Shown: positions 48,553 to 59,573, numbered from the stretch's first letter. The stretch: 64,000 bases of DNA from Stenotrophomonas pavanii (GCF_900101175.1 NZ_FNFQ01000001.1:496001-560000), one strand, 5' to 3'. The notes: a model not told the origin generated them from the sequence alone. Program-made: numbers and translations.

Positions 48553-51500
48553 CTACCTGCCCATCACCCTGGCAATCGCGTCCACCAGCAGCTCGCCGGT
48601 CACCGGCTTGCGCAGGAAGCCACCGATGCCGACCGCTTCCACCTGCTGCTGCAGGTCCGGGTCGGTCCGTGCGGTCACCGCCAGCAACGGCAGCATGTAG
48701 CCCTGGTTGCGCAGGTGCTGGGCCAGCTCGAAACCGCTCAGGCCCGGCAGGTCCAGGTCCAGCAGGCCGACGTCGAAATCGCCCGCACTGATCTCGCGCA
48801 GCGCCGCCAGCGCATGGCCGGCGTGCACCACCTCGTGGCCACGCGCACTCAGCAGTCCGCGCACCACATCGGCCACGGTGGCATCGTCTTCGACCAGCAG
48901 CACCCGCAGTGGCGGCACGTTGGCCGCCTCGTCACGATGCCCATCGGCGGCGCCCTCGGCATCACTGTCCACCACCAGCGGCAATGGCAGGGTCACGCCG
49001 AAACAGGTGCCCCGGCCCAGCTGGCTCTCCACCTGGATGCGCCCCTGCATCGCGTGCGCCAGCTCGCGGCAGATGGCCAGGCCGAGGCCGCTGCCGCCGT
49101 ACTGCGCGGCAGTACGTGCACCGTCGGCCTGCTCGAAGCGGCGGAACAGGCGCTGCTGCTGTTCCTGGCTGATGCCGGGGCCGGTGTCACGCACTTCGAA
49201 GTGCAGTGCGCGCAGTTCGCCATCGCAGCGCGCGTGCAGGGTGATGGTGCCACGGCTGGTGAACTTCACCGCGTTCGACAGCAGGTTGAGCAGGATCTGC
49301 CGCACGCGCATGGCATCGCCGGTGGCCTGCAGCCCCGGCGGCAGCTGGTTGTCGAGGGTGAAGCGCAGGCCCTTCTGCGCGGCCAGCGGGCCCATCAGGG
49401 CCGCCAGGTCGTGCAGCAGGCCGTTCAACGCAAAGGTCTTCGACTGCAGCTCCAGGCGACCGGACTCGATCCGCGCCAGGTCCAGCGCATCGTTGACCAG
49501 GTGCAGCAGGTGCTCGCCGGCATGCCGGATCGACTGTGTGTAGCCGCGCTGTTGCGGGTCCAGTGGCGACGCCAGCAGCAGCTCGCTCATGCCCAGCACA
49601 CCGGTCATCGGCGTACGGATCTCATGGCCCAGGTTGGCCAGGAAACGGGTCTTGGCCGCTGAAGCCTGCTCGGCGAGTTCCTGCTTGTGCAGCGCCAGCT
49701 GGTAGGCATGGCGCCGCTGCAGGCGGCGCCGGTACAACCAGGCGAACCAGCTGGTCAGCAGCAGCCCGACCGACGCCAGCACCAGCAGGCCGGACAGGCT
49801 GCGCCACCACGGCGGCTGCACGCGGAATTCCAGGCTCTGCACCCGCGACCACACGTGGTCGGCCGACCGGGCCTGCACTTCCAGCCGGTAGCTGCCCGGC
49901 GCCAGGCGCGAGAACAGGCGCTCACCGGCCGGGCCGACTTCGACCCAATCGGGGTCGTAGCCGGCCAGGCGGTAGCGGTAGGTATTGGACGCCGAGTCGG
50001 CGAAGGACAGCAGCCGCGCGACGATGCGCAGGTCGCGGTCGCCGTCGGCGATCTGCAACGGCGCATCGTGGGTCATGTCCAGCACCTGCTCGTTGCGGCG
50101 CACCTCCACCCGCTCGATCACCAGCGGGGCCCGACGCACCGAGGGCCGCACCTGCTCCGGGTCGAACACCACCGCACCTGCCGCCGTTCCGGCCACCAGA
50201 TGGCCGTCGCCCGCCGCGATCAAGGTGTGGTCGCGGAATTCCTGGCTCGGCAGGCCGTCGTGCACGCCATACAGGCGCACGCTCTGCCCATCCGCACTGA
50301 CACGCACCAGGCCGCGTGCGCTGGTCGCCCACGCCACGCCCTGGGCATCCACCACCAGGCCGGTCGCGGAGATTGCCGGATAGCCCTGCTCGGCCCCCAC
50401 CACCGCCTGTCGTTCCAGGCGCCCCTGGCTCCAGCGGTAACGCGACAACCGGCCATCCTCGGACAGCCAGACCTGGCCATCCCGGCCCACGTGCAGCGCG
50501 TGGATGGCGGTCGCCGGCGCACCCGGCACCGGCTGGAAGCGTTCGCTTTCCGGCAGCCACTGCAACAGGCCGCGACTGCTGGCCAGCCAGATGTGGTCCT
50601 GCGGTCCGCATTCCACGTCGAGGTTGAGCTGGCCCTGCTGCAGCCCGCGCTGGCCATTGTCCAGCTGGCGCCGCAGGTGTCCGTCAAGGTCGCGCTGCTG
50701 CAGGCCGGCGGGCAGCATCAGCCAGAGGCTGTCGCCGTCACAGGTCATCATCGATTCGATGACCCCTTCCATCGCCGCATCAGCACCGGCATCACGACCC
50801 CAGCGACGCAGCTCGCGCCGCTGCGGGTCATAGCGCACCAATGCGTCGTTCGATCCAATCCACACCTGCCCGCGCCGGTCCTCCCTCACCGACGTCAGCC
50901 AGTGCATGCCGTTGACCCAGGTGCGGTGCTGCTCGATCCGGCCCGTCTTCGGATCGAAGCGATCCAGCGCACCGTGGCTGCCCACCGTCCAGACGCCGCC
51001 GTTGCTGGACGGGCTGGTGCCCAGCACCAGCGCATTGCGCAGCGAGGTGGGGTCGTCCTCCAGGCGCGACAGCACCGAGAACTGCCACCAGCGCGGCAAC
51101 AGGTGCCACAGGCCGGCGTTGGTGCTGGCCAACCAGATGCCGCCTTCCCGATCCTCATAGGCACCGGTCCAGTTCGGCCGTACCGGGCCGCGTGCGATGA
51201 CGCTGTACAGCGGCACGGTCTGGTACTGGCCATCCACCGCACGTCCCAACCCGGTGCGCGTGTCCAGCCAGTGCCCGCCCTGCTCGTCGCGCAGCATCAT
51301 GCCCAGCACCTGCTCGCCCGGTGGCAGCTTCCACGGCGGTGCCTCGAAGCGGCCGTCCGGGCGGCGCACGGTGGCCCCGGCCATCGTGCTGATCCACAGG
51401 CTGCCGTCCGGCTCGGTGGTCAGGCCGTTGATCAGCAGGCTGGGAATGATGTCCGTGCCGACGCGCTCGAAGTCGGTCCCGGTCCAGCGCGCCACGCCAT

Positions 51501-52080
51501 GCTTGGTGCCGATCCACAGGCTGCCATCAGGCAGCGTGGCCAGATAGGGCACCGACGACGACGGCAGGCTGCGCGGATTGTTCGGCTCGGGCAGGAAGCG
51601 CTGCAGGCGGTCCTGGCTGTCCAGGCGGTACAGGCCGCCCTCGTGGGTACCGAACCAGATCGAGCCGTCGGGCGTGCTGGCCAGGCTCCAGACCGTGTTG
51701 GTGCCCATCAGCGGCTGGCTGCTGCGGTCGTAGAAGTGCAGCTGCCTGCGGTCGGCCGACATGCGTACCAGGCCTGCGTTCTCGGTGCCTATCCACAACT
51801 GGTTGCGGGCATCGACCAGCACCGTCCAGATGCGGTTGTCACGCAGCCCGTCCTCGGAACGCCACACCCGGTAGGTACGCCCGTCGTAGCGGGCCAGGCC
51901 ATCGTTGGTGGCGATCCACAGGTAGCCGTAGCGATCCTCGGCCATGCGGTTGACGGTATTGGACGGCAGGCCGTCGAACACCGTCACCTGCCGTGGGCTG
52001 GGCGGCACCGGCTGTGCCGCAACGGGCAACGCGCAGCACAGCAGGACCAGCAGCAGCATCGCCGCCCGCAGATACACCAC
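48553..52080 (-). CDS. Hybrid histidine kinase/response regulator with two-component-propeller sensor (paralogue 1)
   Basis: The product is 1175 aa. A signal peptide (LRAAMLLLVLLCCALPVAA) leads to a large periplasmic sensor built of Reg_prop beta-propeller repeats (LWIGTxxAGL, IWFGTHEGGL, LWIGTKHGVA and similar). A Y_Y_Y domain, a TM helix near LLVLASVGLLLTSWFAWLY, and HisKA follow (phospho-His819 in FLANLGHEIRTP). HATPase (GGSGLGLAI) and a receiver domain with Asp1108 (GLLDLDLP) complete it. No DNA-binding or HPt domain is fused, so an external HPt/regulator is needed. The GTG at 52080 is chosen because AGGAGG lies six bases upstream; the ORF also has a GTG at 52152. Confidence 0.93.
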   Translation of the reverse strand: MVYLRAAMLLLVLLCCALPVAAQPVPPSPRQVTVFDGLPSNTVNRMAEDRYGYLWIATNDGLARYDGRTYRVWRSEDGLRDNRIWTVLVDARNQLWIGTENAGLVRMSADRRQLHFYDRSSQPLMGTNTVWSLASTPDGSIWFGTHEGGLYRLDSQDRLQRFLPEPNNPRSLPSSSVPYLATLPDGSLWIGTKHGVARWTGTDFERVGTDIIPSLLINGLTTEPDGSLWISTMAGATVRRPDGRFEAPPWKLPPGEQVLGMMLRDEQGGHWLDTRTGLGRAVDGQYQTVPLYSVIARGPVRPNWTGAYEDREGGIWLASTNAGLWHLLPRWWQFSVLSRLEDDPTSLRNALVLGTSPSSNGGVWTVGSHGALDRFDPKTGRIEQHRTWVNGMHWLTSVREDRRGQVWIGSNDALVRYDPQRRELRRWGRDAGADAAMEGVIESMMTCDGDSLWLMLPAGLQQRDLDGHLRRQLDNGQRGLQQGQLNLDVECGPQDHIWLASSRGLLQWLPESERFQPVPGAPATAIHALHVGRDGQVWLSEDGRLSRYRWSQGRLERQAVVGAEQGYPAISATGLVVDAQGVAWATSARGLVRVSADGQSVRLYGVHDGLPSQEFRDHTLIAAGDGHLVAGTAAGAVVFDPEQVRPSVRRAPLVIERVEVRRNEQVLDMTHDAPLQIADGDRDLRIVARLLSFADSASNTYRYRLAGYDPDWVEVGPAGERLFSRLAPGSYRLEVQARSADHVWSRVQSLEFRVQPPWWRSLSGLLVLASVGLLLTSWFAWLYRRRLQRRHAYQLALHKQELAEQASAAKTRFLANLGHEIRTPMTGVLGMSELLLASPLDPQQRGYTQSIRHAGEHLLHLVNDALDLARIESGRLELQSKTFALNGLLHDLAALMGPLAAQKGLRFTLDNQLPPGLQATGDAMRVRQILLNLLSNAVKFTSRGTITLHARCDGELRALHFEVRDTGPGISQEQQQRLFRRFEQADGARTAAQYGGSGLGLAICRELAHAMQGRIQVESQLGRGTCFGVTLPLPLVVDSDAEGAADGHRDEAANVPPLRVLLVEDDATVADVVRGLLSARGHEVVHAGHALAALREISAGDFDVGLLDLDLPGLSGFELAQHLRNQGYMLPLLAVTARTDPDLQQQVEAVGIGGFLRKPVTGELLVDAIARVMGR

Positions 52081-52176
52081 CGATTGCCTCCTCACGCTGG
52101 TCCTGATGATTCCCGCGCCGCGGGCGTCGGCATGGTAAACCGAAAGTCGCACCGTTCACGCCCGGCGCCGGCGCGG

Positions 52177-55100
52177 TCACGCAGTCGCCTGTCGCTTCGC
52201 ACGCGCCTGGGCGATGGCCGCCACCAGCAGGTCGCCGGTCACCGGCTTGCGCAGGAAGCCATCGAAGCCAGCCGCCAGCACCTGGGTTTCGGCATAGGCA
52301 TCGGAACGGGCGGTCACCGCCACAAGGGGCAGGTCATAGCCCATCGTGCGCAGCTGGCGGGCGATGGCCGTACCATCCAGCGCGGGCAGATCGAGATCGA
52401 GCAGGCCCACGTCGAAGCCGTCGGTAGCGATCTCCGACAACGCGCCCAGGCCGTGCAGCACGTGCACCACCGTGTGCCCGCGCACGCGCAACAGGCCGGC
52501 GATGACCTCGGCCACCGTGGCATCGTCCTCCACCAGCAGGATGCGCAACGGTGGCAGTACCGGCAGCACTGCCGCCTCGCCCGCCGGGCTGACAGCCTGC
52601 CGCGTCCAGGGCAATGGCAGGCGAACGCGGAAACGCGCGCCCCTGCCGGACTGGCTGACCACATCGATACGCCCGCCCATCGCCACCGCCAGCTCCTGGC
52701 AGATCGCCAGCCCCAACCCGCTGCCCCCGTAGCGCGAGGCAGTGCGCGGGCCGTCAGCCTGCTCGAAGCGATGGAACAGGCGCTGCTGCTGCTCGGCATT
52801 GATGCCCGGGCCGCTGTCATGCACTTCAAAGCACAGCCCGCCCTTTTCTTCCAGGCGGACGGCCAGGCCGACGTGGCCACGTTCGGTGAACTTGATGGCG
52901 TTGCCGAGCAGGTTCAGCAGGATCTGGCGCACCCGCATCTCGTCGCCACTGACCGTGATCGGCCCGGGCGGGTCCTCGCCGCGCCGGAATTCCAGCTGGC
53001 GCTGCTGCGCCATCGGCTGCATCAGGCCCTGCACCTGGTCGAGCAGCTCCCCGAGGTCGAACGGGCGCAGGTCCAGTTCCAGCCGCCCGGCTTCGATGCG
53101 GGCCAGGTCCAGCGCATCATTGACCAGCCGCAGCAGGTGGCTGCCGGCCTGCTGGATCGAGCCGGCATAGCTGCGCTGTACCGGGTCCAGCGGGGTGGCC
53201 AGCAGCAGTTCGCTCATGCCCAGCACGCCGGTCATCGGCGTGCGCACTTCGTGGCCCAGCGTGGCCAGGAAACGGCTCTTGGCCTGCGAGGCCTGTTCGG
53301 CCAGCTGTTGCTTGTGCACCGTCAACTGCCACTGCTGGCGACGCCGCAGCCGCGCCCGGATCGACCAGACCAGGATCACCAGCAGCAACGACCCCAGCAG
53401 GATGTAGCCGAAGATCGCCATGCCGCTTCGCCACCACGGCGGCAGCACCTTCACCTGCAACTGCTGCGAAGGCGTCCACGCGCCCCGGGCAGTCGCGGCC
53501 TGTACCTCGATGAGGTAGCTGCCGGTCGGCAGCCGCGACAGGGTGCGCTGGCCATCACCGCCCTGCTCCACCCAGTCCTGGTCGTAGCCCTGCACGCGGA
53601 ACCGGTAGCGGTTGCCCTGCGGGCTGGCGTAGGACAGCAGCCGCGCATCGATCTGCAGGTCGCGGTCATCCGGCCCCAGCAGCAGGGTGCCGGTGAGCGG
53701 CAACGGCTGCCAGCCGCGGGCGTCGTCGCGGCGCACCCGCACTTCGGCGATCACCAGCGATGACGCCGGCAGCACGGTGTCGTCGGCGTTCACATCGAAG
53801 GCAACCAAACCGGTCTGGGTCACCGCCAGCACGCGACCATCGGCGTTCACCGCCGGTGGCCGGCCCGTGAACTCCGCGTCGGACAGGCCGTCGCGCTCGT
53901 TGAACTGCTGCAGGCGCCGCGTCTTCGGATCCCAGCGCAGCAGGCCGCGCGGCGTGGTCGCCCACAACTGGCCGTTGGCGGCCAGGGCCAGCCCCCCCAT
54001 GGTCAGCGGTGGCACGCCGGCGCCGCCGTCGATGCGCTGGATCAGGCGCAGGCTCATGCCGTCCCACTGGTAGCGCTCGAAAGCGCCTTGGCGCGCCAGC
54101 CACAACTGCTGCGGATCGATCCACACCAGGTCGTAGATCGGCCCCCGCGATACGCCCGGCACCGCCTCGAAGCGTCCGGCCTGCTCACGCCAGATGCCCA
54201 TGTCACCCATCACCCACGGCCGGCCGTGGGCGTCGAAGCGGATCTGCTCGATCGGCGCATCGGCGGTACCGCGGAAATACTCCAGCGGATAGCGGTGCAG
54301 CAGCCGGCCCTCTGCACTTCGCTGCTGCAGTTCCAGGCCCATCACCGACACCCACACCGTACCGTCAGGGGCCTCGCGCATCAGATCGATGCGCTGGCGC
54401 AGGTCGGCACTGCCGTCGATCCGCAGGTCACGCAATGCACCGGAGGCCGGATCGTAGAGGGTGATGCGGCCGCCGCGCCCGAGCCACAGGCGACCGTCCG
54501 GGCGCGGCAGCACCGACCACACCACGCCGTTGCCCAGCTGCCGATCGGTGGCCAGCAGGCGCAGCGTGCCCTGCGCATCCAGCTGGTAAACCCCGCGCGC
54601 CGAGCCGACGTAGTAATTCTTCCCGTCGCTGGCCGCACTCAACAGGTACTGGCTGTCCAACGGCTTGCCGTCGAGCTGGTTCCAGATCGAGAAGCGCCGC
54701 CAGTCCGGTGGCAGATAGGCCAGGCCCTGGGTCAGCAGGGCCACCCACAACCCACCCTCGTGATCCTGCAGCAGATCCAGCACACCGCTGTGCGCGGTCA
54801 GGAAGCCACTGCCGCGGTCGCCCTCCAGCCGGCGCAGCGCGGCCGCGTCGCCCCGCAACAGGCCATCGGAGGTGCCGGCCCAGTAGCCCCCCTGGCGATC
54901 GGCCAGCACCAGCGCCGAGCGCAGCTGGGCACTGTCGGCCCATCGCGGGCGACTGACCCGATCCTGCGCATCGATACGGTACAGCCCGTCGTTCTGGCTG
55001 CCGACCCAGATCGAACCGTCCGCATCACGGCTCAACCGCAGCACGCTCAGCGTTCCCAGCTGGGACGCGGCCACCGGCTCGAATCCGCTGCCATTCCATC

Positions 55101-55719
55101 GCGCCACACCGGCTTCGGTGCCCACCCACAGGCGCCCCTGCGCATCGACCAGGCTGGTGAAAATGCTGTTGCTGGGCAGCCCATCCGGGTGCGCTGGATC
55201 ATGGGTGTAGAGGCGCACGCTACCGTCTTCGCCCAGGCGGCAGACGCCGTGGTTGTTGGTGCCGATCCACAATGCATCGTCGACATAGGCCAGTGCCCAG
55301 AACTGCCCCTGGCAGGTGGCATTGACCTTGTCGAAGGTCCGGAAGTGCTCGCGGTCGGCATCCAGGCGGGCCACGCCCTTGCCGTTGATGCCCACCCAGA
55401 CGCGGTCCAGCGGATCGATCAGCAGGGTCTCGATTTCGTTTCCCGGCAGCGCGCCCGGCTGTTCCGGGTCGTGCTCCCAGACCCGCAGGCTGTTGCCGTC
55501 GTAGCGGGCGAGCCCGCCATCGGTGGCGGCCCAGATATGGCCCTGCCGGTCCTCGGCCAACGCCACCACCATGCGCGACGGCAAGCCTTCGGCGGCACCG
55601 AAGCGGCGCAGGCGCGGTGTTTCTGCGATATCCAGGGTCGCAGCCGCCGTGGCCAACGCCATCAGCAGCAGTCCCATACCCGCGATGCCACGGCACCACC
55701 GGCGCCAGCCGCTCGTCAT
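52177..55719 (-). CDS. Hybrid histidine kinase/response regulator with two-component-propeller sensor (paralogue 2)
   Basis: The product is 1180 aa with the same architecture as its neighbour. A signal peptide ([17 protein letters not shown]) is followed by propeller repeats ([31 protein letters not shown] and so on), a Y_Y_Y domain and a TM helix near [17 protein letters not shown]. HisKA has His823 ([12 protein letters not shown]), the HATPase follows, and the receiver has Asp1108 (GLLDLDLP). The kinase halves of the two paralogues are much more alike than the sensors, as expected for tandem duplication followed by sensor divergence. It lies upstream of paralogue 1 on the same strand, 96 bp away. 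The ligand is unknown; relatives sense glycans or other polymers. Confidence 0.94.
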   Translation of the reverse strand: MTSGWRRWCRGIAGMGLLLMALATAAATLDIAETPRLRRFGAAEGLPSRMVVALAEDRQGHIWAATDGGLARYDGNSLRVWEHDPEQPGALPGNEIETLLIDPLDRVWVGINGKGVARLDADREHFRTFDKVNATCQGQFWALAYVDDALWIGTNNHGVCRLGEDGSVRLYTHDPAHPDGLPSNSIFTSLVDAQGRLWVGTEAGVARWNGSGFEPVAASQLGTLSVLRLSRDADGSIWVGSQNDGLYRIDAQDRVSRPRWADSAQLRSALVLADRQGGYWAGTSDGLLRGDAAALRRLEGDRGSGFLTAHSGVLDLLQDHEGGLWVALLTQGLAYLPPDWRRFSIWNQLDGKPLDSQYLLSAASDGKNYYVGSARGVYQLDAQGTLRLLATDRQLGNGVVWSVLPRPDGRLWLGRGGRITLYDPASGALRDLRIDGSADLRQRIDLMREAPDGTVWVSVMGLELQQRSAEGRLLHRYPLEYFRGTADAPIEQIRFDAHGRPWVMGDMGIWREQAGRFEAVPGVSRGPIYDLVWIDPQQLWLARQGAFERYQWDGMSLRLIQRIDGGAGVPPLTMGGLALAANGQLWATTPRGLLRWDPKTRRLQQFNERDGLSDAEFTGRPPAVNADGRVLAVTQTGLVAFDVNADDTVLPASSLVIAEVRVRRDDARGWQPLPLTGTLLLGPDDRDLQIDARLLSYASPQGNRYRFRVQGYDQDWVEQGGDGQRTLSRLPTGSYLIEVQAATARGAWTPSQQLQVKVLPPWWRSGMAIFGYILLGSLLLVILVWSIRARLRRRQQWQLTVHKQQLAEQASQAKSRFLATLGHEVRTPMTGVLGMSELLLATPLDPVQRSYAGSIQQAGSHLLRLVNDALDLARIEAGRLELDLRPFDLGELLDQVQGLMQPMAQQRQLEFRRGEDPPGPITVSGDEMRVRQILLNLLGNAIKFTERGHVGLAVRLEEKGGLCFEVHDSGPGINAEQQQRLFHRFEQADGPRTASRYGGSGLGLAICQELAVAMGGRIDVVSQSGRGARFRVRLPLPWTRQAVSPAGEAAVLPVLPPLRILLVEDDATVAEVIAGLLRVRGHTVVHVLHGLGALSEIATDGFDVGLLDLDLPALDGTAIARQLRTMGYDLPLVAVTARSDAYAETQVLAAGFDGFLRKPVTGDLLVAAIAQARAKRQATA

Positions 55720-55883
55720 CCTGAACCCCCTGTCCTGGCCCGATTGTCACACAGGGCCGGGTTCATGGCTGCAACAGCCTGTTTCCAGCGATGGCGCCAC
55801 CACGAACTGTTGCAGCCATGTACGCAACGTTGTCGGGGGGCTGTGCGTATGATCGCAGCGTCCCCTTCCGGAGCCCGCCATCG

Positions 55884-56528
55884 ATGCGTCCCTGCCTGGC
55901 CCTGCTGCCGATGCTGCTCGCCACCGCTCCTGCCTGGGCGGCCGCTGATACCTACCGCCTCGATCCGGTGCATACGCGGGTGCTGTTCTCGATCGACCAT
56001 GCCGGCTACTCGCAGGCCATGGGCACGGTGTCCGGCAGCGAGGGTCGAGTGCTGTTCGATCCCGACAACTGGCGCGATGCGACCGTGGAAGTGGACATTC
56101 CGGTGTCGCGACTGGACCTTGGTGACGCCAAGTGGAACCAGGCCACGCTGGCGCGCAGCCTGCTCGACGGCGAGCGCCATCCCACGGCACGCTTCGTCTC
56201 CCATCGGGTGGAACCGATCGACGCCCGACACGCGCGCGTGATCGGCACGCTGACCCTGCGCGGGGTCAGCCAGGAGGTCACTCTGGAAGTGACCTTCAAC
56301 GCGCTCAAGCGCTATCCGCTCCCGCCGTTCCGGCGCACCGCCGGGTTTTCCGCCAGCACCACGCTGAGCCGGCGCGCGTTCGGCATCACCGCCTGGCCGG
56401 GCGTCATCGGTGATGCGGTGCAGGTGCGGATCGAGGCCGAAGCCACCCTCGACCGCAACGACGCCCCGGGAACTCCGGCTCCTGTTTCCCACTCCGACCA
56501 CACGACGGCCCCCAAGGACCCTTCATGA
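55884..56528 (+). CDS. YceI-family periplasmic protein (first copy)
   Basis: The product is 214 aa. A signal peptide (RPCLALLPMLLATAPAWA) is followed by the YceI lipocalin-like beta barrel: DTYRLDPVHTRVLFSIDHAG, SRLDLGDAKWN and GTLTLRGVSQEVTLEVTFN. YceI proteins bind isoprenoid lipids such as ubiquinone-like molecules. The tail is hydrophilic and Pro/Thr-rich. GGAG lies upstream of ATG 55884. The stop overlaps the cytochrome b561 ATG (ATGA). Confidence 0.92.
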   Translation: MRPCLALLPMLLATAPAWAAADTYRLDPVHTRVLFSIDHAGYSQAMGTVSGSEGRVLFDPDNWRDATVEVDIPVSRLDLGDAKWNQATLARSLLDGERHPTARFVSHRVEPIDARHARVIGTLTLRGVSQEVTLEVTFNALKRYPLPPFRRTAGFSASTTLSRRAFGITAWPGVIGDAVQVRIEAEATLDRNDAPGTPAPVSHSDHTTAPKDPS

Positions 56529-57097
56529 CCGCCAAGAACACCCCCGCCGCGTGGGGAAGTGTCAGCCAGATCCTGCATTGGTTGATCGCACTGCTGATCC
56601 TCGCCCTCGGCGTGGTCGGCCTGACCATGGGCGAACTGCCCAAGACGCCCAAGTACTTCTGGGTGTACACCGCGCACAAGTCGATCGGCATCACGGTCCT
56701 GGCCCTGGTGCTGTTCCGTCTCGGCTGGCGCCTGTATGCCGGTGCGCCGAAGCCGGTGCCGGGCGTGCCCAGCTGGCAGGAGCGCATCGCCAGCGCCACC
56801 CACGTGCTGCTGTACGTGCTGATGTTCGCCATTCCGCTGTCGGGCTGGTTGTACGATTCGGCCAGTGGCCTGCGCCCGTTCCGCTGGTTCGGCCTGGTTG
56901 ACGTGCCCAAGCTGAGCGCGCCGGATCCGCAGGTCGTCGCGGTGTCCCATGCCCTGCACGAATATGGCTTCTGGCTGCTGATCGCGGTGGTGCTGGCACA
57001 TTCCGGCGCTGCCTTCTACCACCACCTGTTCCAGCGCGATGCAACACTGTCCCGCATGTTGCCACGCGGTTGGCTCGCCTCCCCTCAGAAGGACTGA
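56525..57097 (+). CDS. Cytochrome b561-family membrane protein
   Basis: This 190-aa protein has four TM helices. Haem-ligand His candidates are in ILHWLIALL, YTAHKSIG, SATHVLLY and SHALHEYGFW. Relatives (CybB) transfer electrons from ubiquinol, for example to superoxide. Sandwiched between two yceI genes and coupled to the first by ATGA, it probably works with isoprenoid-binding proteins, possibly passing electrons to or from quinones they carry (inference). Confidence 0.94.
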   Translation: MTAKNTPAAWGSVSQILHWLIALLILALGVVGLTMGELPKTPKYFWVYTAHKSIGITVLALVLFRLGWRLYAGAPKPVPGVPSWQERIASATHVLLYVLMFAIPLSGWLYDSASGLRPFRWFGLVDVPKLSAPDPQVVAVSHALHEYGFWLLIAVVLAHSGAAFYHHLFQRDATLSRMLPRGWLASPQKD

Positions 57098-57100
57098 CCG

Positions 57101-57673
57101 ATGAACCTGAAACTGACCACCCCGGCCGCTGTGGCCGCCGCCCTGGCCGGCATGCTGGCCACTGCCCCGGCGCTCGCCGCCGACTATGCGCAGGCCCCGG
57201 GTGCCGGCTCGATCCTGGTGTTTGCCACCAAGTACGACGGTGAAGTGTTCACCGGCAGCTTCCCCGGCTTCGCCACCAAGCTCAGCTTCGACCCGGCCAA
57301 TCCGGCCGCCGGTTCGCTGGACGTGGTGATTCCGCTGGCCGGGGCCAAGAGCGGCAACAGTGACCGTGATTCGACCCTGCAGGGCGCCGACTTCTTCAAT
57401 GTCGGCAAGTTCGCCACGGCGCGCTACACCGCCAAGGGTTTCCGCGCGGTGGGCAACGACCAGTTCGCCGCCGATGGCACGCTGGAACTGCGCGGCGTCA
57501 GCAAGCCGGTCACGCTGACCTTCACCTGGAAGCCAGGCACCCAGCCGGTGCTGACCGGCAAGGCCACGGTCAAGCGACTGGACTTCGGCGTCGGCGGCGG
57601 TGACTGGGCCGACACCAAGACCATCCCGGATGAAACCGCGATCAGCACGATCGTGAAGTTCGACGCGAAGTAA
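57101..57673 (+). CDS. YceI-family periplasmic protein (second copy)
   Basis: The product is 190 aa with a signal peptide ending ATAPALAA. YceI-fold segments are AGSILVFATKYDGEVFTGSFPG, FNVGKFATARYTAKGF and GTLELRGVSKPVTLTFTWKPG. It is clearly diverged from the first copy, with a shorter core and no C-terminal tail. It starts 3 bp after the cytochrome gene, making a three-gene operon. Confidence 0.94.
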   Translation: MNLKLTTPAAVAAALAGMLATAPALAADYAQAPGAGSILVFATKYDGEVFTGSFPGFATKLSFDPANPAAGSLDVVIPLAGAKSGNSDRDSTLQGADFFNVGKFATARYTAKGFRAVGNDQFAADGTLELRGVSKPVTLTFTWKPGTQPVLTGKATVKRLDFGVGGGDWADTKTIPDETAISTIVKFDAK

Positions 57674-57706
57674 ATCGCGTCTGGACCGGGCATTGCTACG
57701 CATCGG

Positions 57707-57818
57707 GTAGTGCCGGCCGCTGGCCGGCATCAACGGGCATCGCAACGCATGGGGTAGTGCCGGCCGCTGGCCGGCGTCACCGGGAACAGAGGGGTTGCCG
57801 GCCAGCGGCCGGCACTAC
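57707..57818. repeat. Three SMAG/REP units (two direct, one inverted)
   Basis: Units start at 57707 and 57753 with GTAGTGCCGGCCGCTGGCC on the plus strand. A third in opposite orientation ends GCCGGCCAGCGGCCGGCACTAC at 57818. They fill the gap between the convergent yceI operon and glutaredoxin-like gene and touch the latter's stop. Confidence 0.88.
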
Positions 57819-58045
57819 CGGTCGGCGGCCAACCACGCCTGCACCGCGGCCGCGTCGAACGGCCAGTCCAGCTCGCGGTCGCCGCGCTCGTCACGCAGTA
57901 CCGGCACCCGCGCGCCGTAGCGGGCCTCCAGCGCCGGCTGGTCATCCAGGAACACCGATTCGAACTCCGGCGCCCGCGCCCTGGCCAGCTCGGCCAGGGC
58001 CATATCGCACAGGTGGCAATCGTCACGCTGGATAAGGATCAACAC
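57815..58045 (-). CDS. Glutaredoxin-like (DUF836 type) small redox protein
   Basis: The product is 76 aa. The thioredoxin-fold N-terminus LILIQRDDCHLCDMALAEL has the CxxC active site CHLC. ARVPVLRDE carries the cis-Pro, and a short LDWPFDAAAVQAWLA end completes the family pattern. The start is GTG at 58045, with GGAG eight bases upstream; the longer frame upstream is antisense to sdaA. It is divergent from sdaA, with a 100-bp gap. Confidence 0.85.
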   Translation of the reverse strand: MLILIQRDDCHLCDMALAELARARAPEFESVFLDDQPALEARYGARVPVLRDERGDRELDWPFDAAAVQAWLAADR

Positions 58046-58145
58046 CGGCCGGGCTCCCGTGGCGGAAATGCTGCGCCGCAGCCATGGAACTGCGGCGTGA
58101 ACCGCTAGAATAGCGGTCTCTTCCGGTACCCGCAGTACGGCAACC

Positions 58146-59528
58146 ATGGCTGTCAGCACGTTCGACGTTTTCAAGATCGGCATTGGCCCGAGTTCCTCGC
58201 ACACCGTCGGGCCGATGAAGGCCGCCGAGCGATTCATCCATCGCTGGCTGCTCGACCCGGGCTGCCTGCACGAGGTCGCGCGCATCCGCGCCGATGTCTA
58301 CGGCTCGCTGGCGCTGACCGGCCGCGGCCACGGCACCGACAAGGCGATCCTGCTCGGCCTGGAAGGCCAGCGACCGAACCTGATCGACCCGGACATCATT
58401 CCGGCCACGCTGGAGCGCATCCGCAGCAGCAAGCGCATCCAGCTGATGGGCCAGCACGAGATCGCCTTCGACGAGAAGCGCGACCTCGGCATGAACAAGC
58501 GCCAGAAGCTGCCCTACCACACCAATGGCATGCGCTTCACCGCGTACAACGCCGAGGACGAAGTGATCGCCACTCGCGATTACTACTCCGTCGGGGGGGG
58601 CTTCGTGGTCAACCAGGACGATGCGGCCGATGACCGCATCGTGCCCGATGAGACCCCGCTGCCCTACCCGTTCAAGAGTGGCGACGAACTGCTGGCGCAG
58701 ACCGCGCGCAGCGGCCTGAGCATCGCCCAGCTGATGTTCGAGAACGAGAAGTGCTGGCGCAGCGAAGACGAGATCCGCGCAAACCTGCGCGAGATCTGGA
58801 GCGCGATGCAGTCCTGCGTGGCGCGCGGCATCCGCGAGGAAGGCGTGCTGCCCGGTGGCCTGAAGGTCGGCCGTCGTGCACCGGCGCTGTACCGCGAGCT
58901 GTCGTCGAAGCCGGAAGCGGCGATGCGCGACCCGCTGACCACGCTGGACTGGGTCAACCTGTATGCGCTGGCGGTGAATGAAGAGAACGCGGCCGGCGGC
59001 CGAGTAGTGACCGCGCCGACCAATGGCGCCGCCGGCGTGCTGCCGGCGGTGCTGCATTACTTCGATCGTTTCTGCCCCGGCGCCAATGAGCAGCGCGTGT
59101 TCGACTTCCTGCTGACCTCGGCGGCGATCGGCATCCTGTACAAGGAAAACGCTTCGATCTCCGGGGCCGAAGTGGGCTGCCAGGGCGAAGTGGGCGTGGC
59201 CTGCTCGATGGCCGCCGGCGGCCTGGTCGCGGCCCTGGGTGGCAACCCGAGCCAGATCGAGAACGCCGCGGAGATCGGCATGGAACACAATCTCGGTCTG
59301 ACCTGCGATCCGATCGGTGGCCTGGTGCAGATCCCCTGCATCGAGCGCAACGCGATGGGTGCGGTGAAGGCGATCAACGCCTCGCGCATGGCGATGCGCG
59401 GCGACGGCAAGCACAAGGTATCGCTGGACAAGGTCATCAAGACCATGCGCGATACGGGCCGCGACATGCAGGACAAATACAAGGAAACCAGCCGCGGTGG
59501 CCTGGCGGTGAACGTCATCGAGTGTTGA
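58146..59528 (+). CDS. sdaA: L-serine ammonia-lyase (iron-sulfur dependent, one-chain type)
   Basis: This 460-aa enzyme deaminates L-serine to pyruvate and ammonia with a [4Fe-4S] cluster. The N-terminal domain has [20 protein letters not shown]. The C-terminal catalytic domain carries cluster cysteines in [16 protein letters not shown] and [19 protein letters not shown]. Length matches proteobacterial SdaA (454-460 aa). It is a single gene. Confidence 0.97.
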   Translation: MAVSTFDVFKIGIGPSSSHTVGPMKAAERFIHRWLLDPGCLHEVARIRADVYGSLALTGRGHGTDKAILLGLEGQRPNLIDPDIIPATLERIRSSKRIQLMGQHEIAFDEKRDLGMNKRQKLPYHTNGMRFTAYNAEDEVIATRDYYSVGGGFVVNQDDAADDRIVPDETPLPYPFKSGDELLAQTARSGLSIAQLMFENEKCWRSEDEIRANLREIWSAMQSCVARGIREEGVLPGGLKVGRRAPALYRELSSKPEAAMRDPLTTLDWVNLYALAVNEENAAGGRVVTAPTNGAAGVLPAVLHYFDRFCPGANEQRVFDFLLTSAAIGILYKENASISGAEVGCQGEVGVACSMAAGGLVAALGGNPSQIENAAEIGMEHNLGLTCDPIGGLVQIPCIERNAMGAVKAINASRMAMRGDGKHKVSLDKVIKTMRDTGRDMQDKYKETSRGGLAVNVIEC

Positions 59529-59573
59529 GGGCGGCCGGCTCCGGCGCGATGGCGACGGGCCACGGGCCACGGA

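Noticed and set aside
49687..53763. 1358-aa plus-strand open frame across the two hybrid kinases
   Set aside because: It is the antisense shadow of both kinase genes and crosses their intergenic gap. Composition is typical of third-position GC artefacts.
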